From contig JBHIBO010000013.1 of the NCBI GenBank assembly GCA_046759185.1, forward strand, positions 1 through 44,836: 44,836 nucleotides of DNA, written 5' to 3'. Positions within the stretch are counted from its first letter, which is position 1. The number at the start of each line of letters is the position of its first letter. The translations under genes were made by a program, and so were the position numbers. Positions 25,711-33,947 of the stretch are shown here, piece by piece. The stretch is from JAJISK01 sp046759185 (GTDB lineage Archaea; Thermoplasmatota; Thermoplasmata; RBG-16-68-12; JAJISG01). The notes beneath the pieces were generated by a model. It saw nothing but the letters and a program-made list of their open reading frames with translations. It was not told the origin of the DNA and searched no databases.

Positions 25711-25739
25711 TGGGGCTGCCCGGATTTGAACCGGGGTCA
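25711..25739 (-). repeat. tRNA 3'-end fragment C
   Basis: TGGGGCTGCCCGGATTTGAA and CCGGGGTCA are a perfect match to the 3' end of tRNA-Pro at 44784. Beyond the T arm the sequence differs: CCGG...CCGG with a 17-nt loop instead of a 7-nt anticodon loop, and no GGGGCTG acceptor partner on the other side. Not a functional tRNA. Confidence 0.75.
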
Positions 25740-25842
25740 CCGGATTGCACGAAGGCCACACCGGGCAACAGTTATCGAGGGCCATCCGATGATTACCGCG
25801 GGCGATCTATCACTTCCGGGCGGCTGATGGGACGAGTAGCGG

Positions 25843-27252
25843 CTACTGAGTGCAGCAGCTTAGCTTCGTGACATCTCTGTAGAAAGACTGCGCCGCAAGC
25901 TTCAGCGCCTCGCTGTGGGTTGGAAACACGTGTACCAAGTCAATCACGTCGTCGATAGTGAGTCCGTGCTTTAGTGCGAGAGCCGCCTCATGAATCATCT
26001 CCGCCGCATAGGACGAGACGATCTGGACCCCAACGACTCTCTTGTCTCGTGGGTCGATGGTCATCTTGACCATACCGCGAGTGTCCCCGACAATCTGTGC
26101 CTTCGGCACCACATCCATGGAGAGAGTTCTGCACGAGCACGACCCTGTCCGAGAACTGAATTCCTCTTCTGTGAATCCCACCGCGGCAAACTGCGGAGTC
26201 GTGAATACTGCTCTCGGCACATGCTCCGGCGGGTCCATCTGGCGTCCCGCGTCCAGGATCGCATTCTCGGCCGCTATGAAGCCTTCCTTAGCCGCTGTCG
26301 TCTCCAAGAAGCGCCCACCCCGCACATCGCCGGCGGCGTAGACATGTGGGAGGCTGGTCCGCATCCGACGGTCAACCTGAACCTCTCCGCGCCCTCCAAG
26401 CTTGACGCCAATCGCCTCTAACCCCAGGCCTTCAGTATTCGGTCTTCGGCCTGTTGCCATGAGAATCTCGTCGACCACAAACTCCCTGGCTTGACCCGCA
26501 ACCTCGGCAACCACGCTCTTCTTGCCACTGCGCTGGCGAACTGCCTTCGGCTGAGCTTGGGTCTGGATGTCGACTCCTTCCTCCCGCAAGGCGGCAGAGA
26601 GAGCCTCAGAGACCTCGGGCTCCTCCAAGGGGAGGATCCTCTCCGAGCGCTGGAGCAGGGTCACCTGGCTCCCGAGGTTCGCGTACATCTGGGCGAACTC
26701 CAACCCCAGGGCCCTCCCCCCGATTACCAGGAGGGATTCCGGTTGCTTACTGGGGCTTAGACCCTCCACATTGGTCCAGTATCCTGCCTCCATCAGACCG
26801 GGGATGGCGGGTACCCACGGGCTGGACCCGGTGCTAACGAGGAAAGCATCGCCCTCGATTCTCCTGCCGTTTACCTTGACCTCGCTTCCAGAGACAAAGA
26901 CGCCGCTTCCCTCCACATGCTCAACGCCCTCCAGACCCTCTAAGACCTCAACGTACTTGCCCTCCCGGAGGTCGGTAACGACTCGATCCTTCTCTGTGAC
27001 AATCTGGGAAAGGTCCAGGAGCTCCCCCTCGCAACTGAGGCCCTCGAAGGGGTTCCGAAGGGCGCTACGATAGAACTCTCCCGCGACCAGCATTCGCTTG
27101 CTCGGCACGCAACCGACGTTGACGCAGGTTCCGCCCAGGGATCCTCGTTCGATGAGAGCTACCCTCTTCCCCAGCTCTGAGGCCCTGATCGCACCCGCAA
27201 AGGCAGCCGATCCGCCGCCTAGAATGGCGAAGTCGTAGTGGTCGCTGCCCAT
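25843..27252 (-). CDS. merA: Mercuric(II) reductase-type flavoprotein
   Basis: A 469-residue FAD/NAD(P)H disulfide oxidoreductase with a MerA ending. The FAD site is FAILGGGSAAFAGAI, the redox pair is C43/C48 in GGTCVNVGCVPSKR, and ATGRRPNTEGL plus VYAAGDV follow. The C terminus ends LSCCTQ with vicinal Cys466-Cys467, which bind and hand over Hg(II). VHVFPTHSEALKLAAQSF is also diagnostic. There is no N-terminal HMA domain. It is second in an operon with DUF3237, 19 nt apart, under a divergent HxlR regulator. Confidence 0.93.
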   Translation of the reverse strand: MGSDHYDFAILGGGSAAFAGAIRASELGKRVALIERGSLGGTCVNVGCVPSKRMLVAGEFYRSALRNPFEGLSCEGELLDLSQIVTEKDRVVTDLREGKYVEVLEGLEGVEHVEGSGVFVSGSEVKVNGRRIEGDAFLVSTGSSPWVPAIPGLMEAGYWTNVEGLSPSKQPESLLVIGGRALGLEFAQMYANLGSQVTLLQRSERILPLEEPEVSEALSAALREEGVDIQTQAQPKAVRQRSGKKSVVAEVAGQAREFVVDEILMATGRRPNTEGLGLEAIGVKLGGRGEVQVDRRMRTSLPHVYAAGDVRGGRFLETTAAKEGFIAAENAILDAGRQMDPPEHVPRAVFTTPQFAAVGFTEEEFSSRTGSCSCRTLSMDVVPKAQIVGDTRGMVKMTIDPRDKRVVGVQIVSSYAAEMIHEAALALKHGLTIDDVIDLVHVFPTHSEALKLAAQSFYRDVTKLSCCTQ

Positions 27253-27271
27253 CGAGTTCCCCTTCGTGGAT

Positions 27272-27793
27272 CTACTCCCTCACATGCATTCCGGAGGCGC
27301 CATTCGCCAAGTACGCCCGGTAATGAGCACGGCCAACCCGCTCATCAAACTCGCCGAACCATACTCCAAAGGAATCATTGAGCCAGTCGTAGCGTTCGTC
27401 CTCAGTGCTGAACTGAAGAGCCATGGCCAGACGCCAGAGGTGAGGTCGGTCCGCGTCAACCCCTCGGAAACCATACCCCCTGGCGTCAAAGCGAATGATG
27501 GCTCCGTCCTCCGTCTCTATGATGCCGCCCGGGTCAGCGGTGCAGAGATGCTGCTCCGGAGACGGTGTGAGACCCGCCTTCACCAAGAGATAGGCGCAAT
27601 CGCCAGAGTAGAAGGACCACTGGACCCTGCCGCGGATGCGCTCTCCCGAGACCACGCCGTCGCCACTGCCAATCAGGGCCCCCCGTCTTCCCTCTGGTGA
27701 GACGACCGCCTCCATGTCCCCGCGGTACGATAGGTCCGCCTTGAAGAGGTCGATGAGCGGCCCTTGCTCTCCCACAGTGCCCACCGTTTCCAC
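27272..27793 (-). CDS. DUF3237-family protein
   Basis: A 173-residue beta-rich protein. GRVQWSFYSGDCAYLLVKAG, the GGIIETEDGAIIRFDARGYG segment and WLNDSFGVWFGEFDE resemble DUF3237, a beta-barrel family of unknown role. The GTG start at 27793 is fixed by AAGGAGG just upstream; the open frame continues further but lacks a promoter. Unusual here is its tie to merA, with the same promoter. TTAACTTTACA (near 27822-27832) is a probable TATA region. Confidence 0.68.
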   Translation of the reverse strand: METVGTVGEQGPLIDLFKADLSYRGDMEAVVSPEGRRGALIGSGDGVVSGERIRGRVQWSFYSGDCAYLLVKAGLTPSPEQHLCTADPGGIIETEDGAIIRFDARGYGFRGVDADRPHLWRLAMALQFSTEDERYDWLNDSFGVWFGEFDERVGRAHYRAYLANGASGMHVRE

Positions 27794-27866
27794 TTTACTC
27801 TGCCTCCTTGCTGTGAAGTGTAAAGTTAATGTACAGGCTACCGTTAAAAGGACTCGCTGAGAACCC

Positions 27867-28289
27867 ATGAAGTCACTGCGCGTGAGTAAAGTAGTCTCCC
27901 GCAGGATCGAGCTAGACCGGGTCTGCATGATTCGAGAGGGCGAGAAAGAGTACTGCCTCTACCCCCTGGACGACTTCATGACGGTCCTCGGAAAGAAGTG
28001 GACCCTGTTCGTGATCGCCGTTCTGGGAAACCAAGAGAGGATGCGTTTCAATGAGATTCAATCTGAGCTCAGGTTCGTGAGTTCCCGGACCCTCGCCGAT
28101 CGCCTGAAGGAACTTGGAGACCTTGGTCTGATCCAGAGGAAGGCGTTTAACGAGATTCCCCCAAAGGTGGAGTACCGCCTGACAGGGGAAGGCCAGGCTC
28201 TGCGCAGGGTTCTGATCCCTCTCCTCAGTTGGGCGATCGAGTTTGAGACAGGGCACACCGCTGTCGAGGGCCCGATGTCGACCCCCTGA
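27867..28289 (+). CDS. HxlR-family transcriptional regulator
   Basis: A 140-residue winged-helix protein. DFMTVLGKKWTLFVIAVLGN, RMRFNEIQSELRFVSSRTLA, and GLIQRKAFNEIPPKVEYRLT form the HxlR fold. Before the fold are two cysteines, in RVCMIREGEKEYCLYPLDD, at a spacing that could bind a metal or thiol-reactive compound. It is divergent from DUF3237-merA, with 73 nt between, so it probably controls that operon. GTTAAAAGG at about 27842 is the TATA box. Confidence 0.88.
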   Translation: MKSLRVSKVVSRRIELDRVCMIREGEKEYCLYPLDDFMTVLGKKWTLFVIAVLGNQERMRFNEIQSELRFVSSRTLADRLKELGDLGLIQRKAFNEIPPKVEYRLTGEGQALRRVLIPLLSWAIEFETGHTAVEGPMSTP

Positions 28290-28362
28290 CGTCTCGCCAC
28301 GACGGCGATAAGCTTTTGTATCAGGGTGCGCGAAGCGAGTCCAAACACGGCCGTCTGGCCAG

Positions 28363-28401
28363 TGGGGCTGCCCGGATTTGAACCGGGGTCACGGACTGCT
28401 C
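28363..28401 (-). repeat. tRNA 3'-end fragment D
   Basis: Perfect consensus TGGGGCTGCCCGGATTTGAA plus CCGGGGTCACGGACTGCTC, preceded by CTGGCCAG. It is identical to the tRNA-Pro 3' end through CGGACT, longer than copy C. The anticodon stem partner and the 5' half are absent. It separates the merA segment from the copper island. Confidence 0.75.
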
Positions 28402-28827
28402 GCCGGCCAGACATCCCAGGCAAAGCGTTCTGCACGCAAATCGAATAAAAGGCTTGCGCCGCCATCTTCTGCCAGGCAGTGACCAGTCAGTCCCTTCGGC
28501 GAGGTGGTATTCTCCTCGCCTGGGACGGTGACTTAGGTTCGTTGGACCTGGCCTATGAGCGCGCGATGATCCCGCATCATGCACTTACCACGGGAGCCAA
28601 GGGTTGCCACGGGAAACGAGCTTTCGCCGCGGGATCCTGCTCTGCCTTACGTTTGTTAGGTGGGAAGGGAGGGGATATGGATTTTGGCAAGCACAAAGCG
28701 GATGGGAGTAAGCGGGCTATGCACGGCCGGGAGCGATGGCATGATGACATCGGCTACCGCGGTTTCTTGGTTGGAGCGATGGGTCCAGTCCCGGATCGAA
28801 CATCGGCTTGGGTGGGATGGCAACCGG
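28402..28827. other. Spacer upstream of TRASH-protease gene
   Basis: No gene recognised. The frame of the following protease is open from 28660, with an ATG at 28747 giving a plausible but unconserved extension (MTSATAVSWLERW). Confidence 0.4.
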
Positions 28828-29769
28828 ATGGTCGCTGGAATGAATGGAGACACGGCCCGGTGCAGCTTCTGTGGCATGGAGGTTCCGGAAGGGCAGCCTG
28901 GGAGGTCATTGGACGGCCAAACTCACTTCTTCTGTGGCCGAGAGTGCTCCCTCCGCTTCGATCTAATAGGCCCAACGGCCCAGTTCCGAGCGGAGGTAAT
29001 CAAGCGCCGCGCGAAGATCGTCGACGCACTCCAGGCGGATAGGGGGAGCCAGGTAATCACGCTCATTCATCGCCAAGAACTCTGGGACGTGGAGAAGAAG
29101 GAAGGCTACATCACCATGGAGGACTCCGAGGCCGTCCTCGCCGCCATCCGAGGCGCCGGGCCGGACACCCCCATCGATCTCATTGTCCACACGCCGGGTG
29201 GTCTAGCACTGGCTGCGGAACTCATCGCCATGGCCCTCAAGCACCACGAGGCCCACACGACCGTCATGGTCCCCTTCTACGCGATGTCGGGGGGTAGCAT
29301 GGTGGCCGTCGCCGCCGACGAGATCCTGATGGGGCGGGAGAGCATCCTGGGGCCCCTCGATCCGCAGATCCAGGGCCACTCCGCAGGGAGTCTCCTCCGC
29401 CTCCTCCGCCGTAAGCCTGTGGAAGCGATCTCCGACGACAAGCTCCTCCAGGCCGAGCACGCACTGCGAAGCCTAGATCAGACGAAGGAGTTCGTGAAGT
29501 GGCTCCTGGAGGACAAGATGGCCAAGGACAAGCGGGAGGCGCTGGCCGTGTTCCTCACAGGGGGATACATCTCCCACGAAACCCCCATCGTGCCGGAGGT
29601 CCTTCGCAGTTATGGGTTGCCCGTGCGGGACGGGCTGCCTCCACGCGTCTACGAGCTGTTCCGTACCTTCATCTTTGGGGCTTGCGAGCGCCCTGGTGCC
29701 ACCACGTCCCACGCCCGCGCAACTCCTCTTGCGCCAAGCGTGCTCGAGGAAGCAGGTTCGCCCACCTAG
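28828..29769 (+). CDS. TRASH/YHS zinc-finger fused to SDH-type (ClpP-like) serine protease
   Basis: About 313 residues. The N terminus has RCSFCGMEVPEGQPGRSLDG and THFFCGRECSLRF, a CxxC...CxxxC TRASH/YHS metal-binding domain. The rest is the serine dehydrogenase proteinase / ClpP-like family: DLIVHTPGGLALAAELIAMA, then PFYAMSGGSMVAVAADEILM with the nucleophile Ser in MSGGS, then SILGPLDPQIQ and a helical tail. No signal peptide or helix is evident in this form, so it is probably cytoplasmic. A metal-binding tag on a protease suggests metal-dependent recruitment. Start uncertain: ATG 28840 is near, and ATG 28747 would add 27 residues. Confidence 0.85.
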   Translation: MVAGMNGDTARCSFCGMEVPEGQPGRSLDGQTHFFCGRECSLRFDLIGPTAQFRAEVIKRRAKIVDALQADRGSQVITLIHRQELWDVEKKEGYITMEDSEAVLAAIRGAGPDTPIDLIVHTPGGLALAAELIAMALKHHEAHTTVMVPFYAMSGGSMVAVAADEILMGRESILGPLDPQIQGHSAGSLLRLLRRKPVEAISDDKLLQAEHALRSLDQTKEFVKWLLEDKMAKDKREALAVFLTGGYISHETPIVPEVLRSYGLPVRDGLPPRVYELFRTFIFGACERPGATTSHARATPLAPSVLEEAGSPT

Positions 29770-29865
29770 GCGGACCGTGTTCGGAGGATGAATTTTCGTC
29801 GGGCTGGCCCCAGTCCTGAAACCATGACGTGCCGGCGACCCAACGTTCAGGTGCCGTGGGCCGGC

Positions 29866-30006
29866 TTATGCGCGTCTCTCTTCCTCGACTACGCCGCCGA
29901 GGAGTTCCTGAAAGCACGCGACGGAACAGAAGCGGAGCACCTTGCCCTCCCTTTCCTCCCGAATTGAGGCGCGCTCAAGCTCCTTGTTGCAGGCCGCACA
30001 CTGCAT
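29866..30006 (-). CDS. Free-standing TRASH-like mini protein (46 aa)
   Basis: MQCAACNKELERASIREERE followed by GKVLRFCSVACFQELLGGVV, an almost minimal TRASH/YHS finger with CxxC and CxxxC. GGAGG is placed 8 nt before the ATG. Such mini proteins occur near copper regulators (CopM in Sulfolobales) and may be copper chaperones. It points toward the TRASH protease, convergent with it. Confidence 0.72.
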   Translation of the reverse strand: MQCAACNKELERASIREEREGKVLRFCSVACFQELLGGVVEEERRA

Positions 30007-30649
30007 ATGTATGCCTCCGGGTCAAGCCGGGCGCGTGGGCACCCCGGCCAATCGCATGATCAGAGGTGAAGCAGTCGCCCTCTGGGGTCCCTCTCTCGGA
30101 GGCACCCCATTGCCGATCTGTGGTAAGGGCTAGGACCCAGTCTAGGAACCACCCAGACCCGATGCCCGTGGACTTTCCGCACGCACTGCGGACTCCGTTC
30201 ATCCTCTCACCTTGGCCCATCCTCCCTCATTGCAGAGGGGGTTCTGGGCCCCGATACCCATATGGCGCCCCCGTTCTTTCGGCTGCCGACTTGCACAGGA
30301 AACAGGACGGGCGCGAATGCCTCCTGACTGTCAGACTGGCCTATAGGAGGGCATAACGTCTGGAAGGCAAAGCGAGAGCTCTATGCATGGCAGGCGGGAT
30401 TCCTGAGGGTCCGTGCGGTCAGCTCCTTCTCTCTGTGTTACTTCGGCATATGAGGCCTTCCTCTTGAGAGATTGAGGGCCTGAAGGTTGCCAATCGACGA
30501 TCATAAGGGAGCTTGAACTCGTCGCCTCTAGTCGACGACAAGAGGAATGCCGTCGTCCTATCCTTCATAGGGCACGGTGGCATTCGGCGTGGCCCACGAC
30601 CCCCATGGGGACGGGCCGAGACCAATCAGGGACCGATCCGATGCGCTCC
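30007..30649. other. Spacer between TRASH mini protein and CcdA gene
   Basis: No gene with recognisable features on either strand. The frames that are open are short and lack codon or motif support. Confidence 0.4.
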
Positions 30650-31936
30650 TCAGATCCAGAAGATCAGAATGGCGAAGCCTACGGCAATCATCAAGGAGGC
30701 GCCGATCAGTCGGGCCCAGCGCCGGTGCTCCACTTCCCAAGCCGCCACCCGGGTCGACACCTTCCGGCTCTGGACGCCGAGCAGGATGGCGATGAGGGGG
30801 ACTACGAACATCAGGTTGTACAGGTACAGGTATCCCAGCCCCTCCACGTAGCTCGTGCTGGTGCTCAGCAGCCCCAAGATCGCCACATATACGCCCCCCG
30901 AACAGGGGAAGGTGCAGAGTCCCACGAGCAGGCCTCCCACGAAGGCCGAGGGCAGTGTGGCTCGCATCAGGAAAGGCTTGGCTCTCTGCCAAAAGAGGTG
31001 GGGGGTCCTCGTCACGACCCCGAGCGGTTTCACGAACAGCCCGCCGATCGTCAGAACGCCTAGGCCGATGACGAGGTAAGCTCCCACTCGGGCCAGCAGG
31101 TGCGCTTCCCCCGACAGCACAATGGCCTGCAGTAGGCCCAACCCGATCAAGAAGTAGACGAGGTAGATCGCAAAGATGTAGAGGATGCCCATCTGGAGCA
31201 CCTCACCTCTCGGCCTGCGGACCGCGTACAGCAGGGAGACGAAGAAGAGGAGGACGGCGATTGCGCACGGGTTAACCCCATCCAAGAGACCCGCAGCAAG
31301 GACAAACGAAGGAAAGGCCCACCACTCCTGGCCTCCGACCGGACCTCCCGGCTCCGCAGTGAAGTACGTAGCCAGCGACGTCGAGATCGCGAGTTCCCGG
31401 GCCTCCCGGGGCGGGGACCACACCGTATAGGCGATGGGGGTGTTCATGGAATCCTGGTACACCAGGAGTAGACCGGGAGCGTCCTTCTCGTGCAGCCTTA
31501 GGCCCTCCCGGAGGATCCCCTCGGGAATGTGGCCCTGGAAGACCAGGGCCCCGCCATCGACCACGAAGGTCGCCAGGTGAGACCTCAGGTTGTAGGGGAT
31601 GTCAAAGGCGTCGTTGAGTCCGTTGAGCTTCTTCCTGTGCTCCACCTCGTTGATGTAGTCCTTTGGCTGGACGTCCTGGTACCCGGCCTCAGCGAGGGTG
31701 GGAAGGAGGACTTGCTGGACATACACCGAGCACTCGCCGCAGGCCTCGTTGTAGAAGACGTACACCCCCTCCGACAATCCTCCTTGAGCTGGCTTGGCTA
31801 GCCAAATCCCCAGCACGGAACCCGCGAGAAGGATAGACGCCGCGCCCAGCAGCAACGCCACGAAAATGAACCCGCGCTTTGGGGCCGATATGGTCCCTCG
31901 TGCCGCCCGATGGATTGGATCACCAGTCGGGGCCAT
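30650..31936 (-). CDS. CcdA/DsbD-type thiol transporter with N-terminal thioredoxin-like domain
   Basis: A 428-residue protein. After an N-terminal helix (about 22-47), residues 55-180 form a thioredoxin/glutaredoxin-like domain with the redox pair C66-x-x-C69 in FYNEACGECSVY. Six or seven helices follow with the CcdA cysteines in LDGVNPCAIAVLLF and LCTFPCSGGVY. CcdA moves electrons from cytoplasmic thioredoxin across the membrane; here the outside acceptor is fused. Last gene of a five-gene operon, three bases after the DUF1573 gene. Confidence 0.88.
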   Translation of the reverse strand: MAPTGDPIHRAARGTISAPKRGFIFVALLLGAASILLAGSVLGIWLAKPAQGGLSEGVYVFYNEACGECSVYVQQVLLPTLAEAGYQDVQPKDYINEVEHRKKLNGLNDAFDIPYNLRSHLATFVVDGGALVFQGHIPEGILREGLRLHEKDAPGLLLVYQDSMNTPIAYTVWSPPREARELAISTSLATYFTAEPGGPVGGQEWWAFPSFVLAAGLLDGVNPCAIAVLLFFVSLLYAVRRPRGEVLQMGILYIFAIYLVYFLIGLGLLQAIVLSGEAHLLARVGAYLVIGLGVLTIGGLFVKPLGVVTRTPHLFWQRAKPFLMRATLPSAFVGGLLVGLCTFPCSGGVYVAILGLLSTSTSYVEGLGYLYLYNLMFVVPLIAILLGVQSRKVSTRVAAWEVEHRRWARLIGASLMIAVGFAILIFWI

Positions 31937-31939
31937 CCA

Positions 31940-32587
31940 TCAACCCCTGACCACGTTCGCAGTGATGCCGACCTGGACTTCCCGGTTGAGGGAGTCGTTG
32001 CTCGTGATGTAGACGGCTCTCTGGATGGGTCCTGTGTCCGGATGGACGTTGGGGTCATAGGTAACGGTAAGCTGGCCCTGCCCCCCGGGCCCGAGACTCT
32101 CACTCCACCCCACCGGGTTCCCATGCATCCCAAAGGTCGGGCTCTTTCTCCCCATCACGGTGAGCACTGCCGACGTGCACGAGCAGGAAGTGACGATGGC
32201 GAGAAGGACCAGATCCCCCTCCCCTACATTCTCAATCACGAAGGTGAAGCTGGCGAGTTCTGGGTCGATATCTCCGAAATCGTGGGAAGCCGGGCTCACC
32301 CGTATGCTGCCGTCCCCCCCGGGCGGTCCGGGGATAAGGCTGTACGCCACAATGAGAGAGGCGATCAGGACCACCGCGACGATGGACGCGAGGATGGCCT
32401 TCTTCCGAGTCTGCTTCTGGAGAACGCTGCCTCTCCTCCTAGGGTGGGTCCCCATCCCTTTTAGGTCCAGGTCCGGGCCTTCCCTCGGGTGCACCCTCGT
32501 CACATGGCGACGAAGGTTCTCCCCTTTGACGGAGGCCTCACAGACCGGGCACTTCGCGAAGGTTGCCACACAGATCTCCTCAGGCAT
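31940..32587 (-). CDS. DUF1573 protein with N-terminal C2H2-like finger and membrane anchor
   Basis: A 215-residue protein. Residues 1-35 carry KCPVCEASVKGENLRRHVTR and VHP, a C2H2-like finger. One helix follows (ILASIVAVVLIASLIVAYSLI), then an outside immunoglobulin-like DUF1573 domain: SPASHDFGDIDPELASFTFV, VTSCSCTSAVL with two cysteines, and TVTYDPNVHPDTGPIQRAVY. The CSC pair in DUF1573 may interact with thioredoxin-like proteins. ATG 32587 overlaps the upstream stop as TGATG, which settles the start. Confidence 0.82.
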   Translation of the reverse strand: MPEEICVATFAKCPVCEASVKGENLRRHVTRVHPREGPDLDLKGMGTHPRRRGSVLQKQTRKKAILASIVAVVLIASLIVAYSLIPGPPGGDGSIRVSPASHDFGDIDPELASFTFVIENVGEGDLVLLAIVTSCSCTSAVLTVMGRKSPTFGMHGNPVGWSESLGPGGQGQLTVTYDPNVHPDTGPIQRAVYITSNDSLNREVQVGITANVVRG

Positions 32588-32832
32588 CAACCTCCGACCG
32601 AGGTTGGGTCTTGCCTCCTTGCCCGGGCACGTTGGGCAATGATCTGGTGAGACGGCGCGACGGCGCAATCCATGCAGAGAAAATCCCCCTCGGGGTAGGG
32701 CTTCCCAAAGGCCTGACGCTCCTCGACCAAGTGGAGATCTAAGATGCGGGAGAGGAAACGCCCGGACCCCAACGCCATCGGCCTACCGCACTCATTACAG
32801 ATCTTGCTCACTCTGCTCGCCACCAATCTCAT
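32587..32832 (-). CDS. Small zinc-ribbon protein
   Basis: An 81-residue soluble protein with KICNECGRPMALGSGRFLSR near the N terminus and FLCMDCAVAPSHQ near the C terminus, two CxxC pairs that could form one zinc ribbon. No named family. ATGA overlap with the SHOCT gene before and TGATG overlap with the DUF1573 gene after, so it is in the middle of a coupled operon. Confidence 0.7.
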   Translation of the reverse strand: MRLVASRVSKICNECGRPMALGSGRFLSRILDLHLVEERQAFGKPYPEGDFLCMDCAVAPSHQIIAQRARARRQDPTSVGG

Positions 32833-33161
32833 CTGAGGAGCTCTTCCTTGAGCGCTTCATACTCCTCGGGCAGAATCTCTCCCCTCGCGAGCCGAAGCCG
32901 CAGGGTCTCTATGGCAGAGCTCCGTGTCTCAAAGGTCCTGTCGAAGGCTCCCAGTACGACCAAGAGGACGAGAACGAGGACAATGGCCGGGATGGCCATG
33001 ACGAGACCCATTCCGCCGAAACCCATGCCCATCATTCCAAAGCCCGTCCCTCCCATGGCGAAGGAGACGATGACTCCGAGAACGGCCACGGCCAGAATGA
33101 GCGCCACCACCACCCAACGGAGGAGGCGGGCCGATTCCGCTGTCCCTGTGGTACGGCGCAT
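32829..33161 (-). CDS. Two-helix membrane protein with C-terminal SHOCT motif
   Basis: A 110-residue protein. Two hydrophobic helices (about 15-34 and 47-66) flank a Gly/Met-rich loop MGGTGFGMMGMGFGGMG with six Met, which may bind Cu(I). The tail LRLRLARGEILPEEYEALKE is a SHOCT motif. ATG 33161 is one base after the cupredoxin stop (TAG-C-ATG), which decides the start over the longer open frame. Confidence 0.75.
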   Translation of the reverse strand: MRRTTGTAESARLLRWVVVALILAVAVLGVIVSFAMGGTGFGMMGMGFGGMGLVMAIPAIVLVLVLLVVLGAFDRTFETRSSAIETLRLRLARGEILPEEYEALKEELLR

Positions 33162-33162
33162 G

Positions 33163-33810
33163 CTACCCCTCCACAACGACCGTCCCCGTCATGAACGGAT
33201 GCGGGTCACAGTGGTATTCGTAGGTTCCCGGCTCCGTGAAGGTGGTGGACCATGCGCCCATATGGTACATGGGTCCAGAGTCCAGGCCCCCTCCGTGATC
33301 TTCCTGATGGCCACCGAAGGAGACGGTGTGCATGACGCTATCCATGTTCACCCAAGTGACAGTTGTACCAACGGACACCGTAAGCTCCGAGGGACTGTAG
33401 GCATAGTTTGAGATGGTGACATCGTAGGATCCGGCGCCCGATTCGCCGCCCATCCCCGGTCCGCCACCCATTCCCGGGCCCATGCCTCCGCCTGGACCTC
33501 CCCATCCGCAGCATCCTCCCCAAGGCCCTCCACCCCCCTGCGTCCCGGGCCCGACCGGCGACGCCCTCCACGGTCCGTACGTCAGGGCCATGGATGTGGC
33601 GGCGACGGCCGAGACGACAACCACAACAACGAGGATGGTCAGCCAGGACGCGGAGAGGGTCCTGCCGGGGCGCCTCGGCTTTCCCCCGGGCGTCGGCCCG
33701 ACAAGCCGTCTCAAGGCCTCATACTCCGCGCGGTCGATCTCCCCCGCGGCGAGGCGGTGGTCGAGGATCCTCACCGGGTCCTCATTTCTCTCGGAACGCC
33801 TTCTCTCCAT
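33163..33810 (-). CDS. Membrane-anchored cupredoxin with N-terminal SHOCT-like motif
   Basis: A 215-residue protein. The N-terminal part, DHRLAAGEIDRAEYEALRRL, is a cytoplasmic SHOCT-like motif; one helix follows (about 56-76). A linker of about 45 residues very rich in Gly with two Cys and several Met comes next. The last 90 residues are a plastocyanin-like domain with type 1 copper ligands H161 (VMHTVSF), C201, H204 and M207 (YHCDPHPFMTG). First gene of the operon. ATG 33810 has GGATGATCCT before it and matches the start of the SHOCT motif. Confidence 0.88.
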   Translation of the reverse strand: MERRRSERNEDPVRILDHRLAAGEIDRAEYEALRRLVGPTPGGKPRRPGRTLSASWLTILVVVVVVSAVAATSMALTYGPWRASPVGPGTQGGGGPWGGCCGWGGPGGGMGPGMGGGPGMGGESGAGSYDVTISNYAYSPSELTVSVGTTVTWVNMDSVMHTVSFGGHQEDHGGGLDSGPMYHMGAWSTTFTEPGTYEYHCDPHPFMTGTVVVEG

Positions 33811-33884
33811 AGGATCATCCTGAGGTTGCCAACCTCGTGTTCTCCCAGGGATGAAAGAGCCTATGAGAGGTTCCCGCAAAACGT

Positions 33885-33898
33885 TGAAATCCATTTCA
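33885..33898. promoter_or_regulatory. Candidate operator palindrome before the cupredoxin operon
   Basis: TGAAAT-CC-ATTTCA, a 6-bp perfect inverted repeat with a 2-nt spacer, lies about 75 nt before the cupredoxin ATG and between it and the membrane-bound HTH gene. An AT-rich stretch (CAAAACG, 33877-33883) next to it may be the promoter. A site for the adjacent HTH protein is a reasonable guess. Confidence 0.4.
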
Positions 33899-33947
33899 GA
33901 AATCGGCAAAGCCTACTGCTCTGGGACCTCGTGGACGTTGCCGCCCA

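Noticed and set aside
25711..25800. Possible complete tRNA at fragment C
   Set aside because: No GGGGCTG acceptor partner, no D arm, and a 17-nt loop in place of the anticodon loop.
32587..32668. Longer N terminus of the DUF1573 protein from 32668
   Set aside because: It would run into the zinc-ribbon gene; the TGATG overlap at 32587 gives a better start before the conserved finger.
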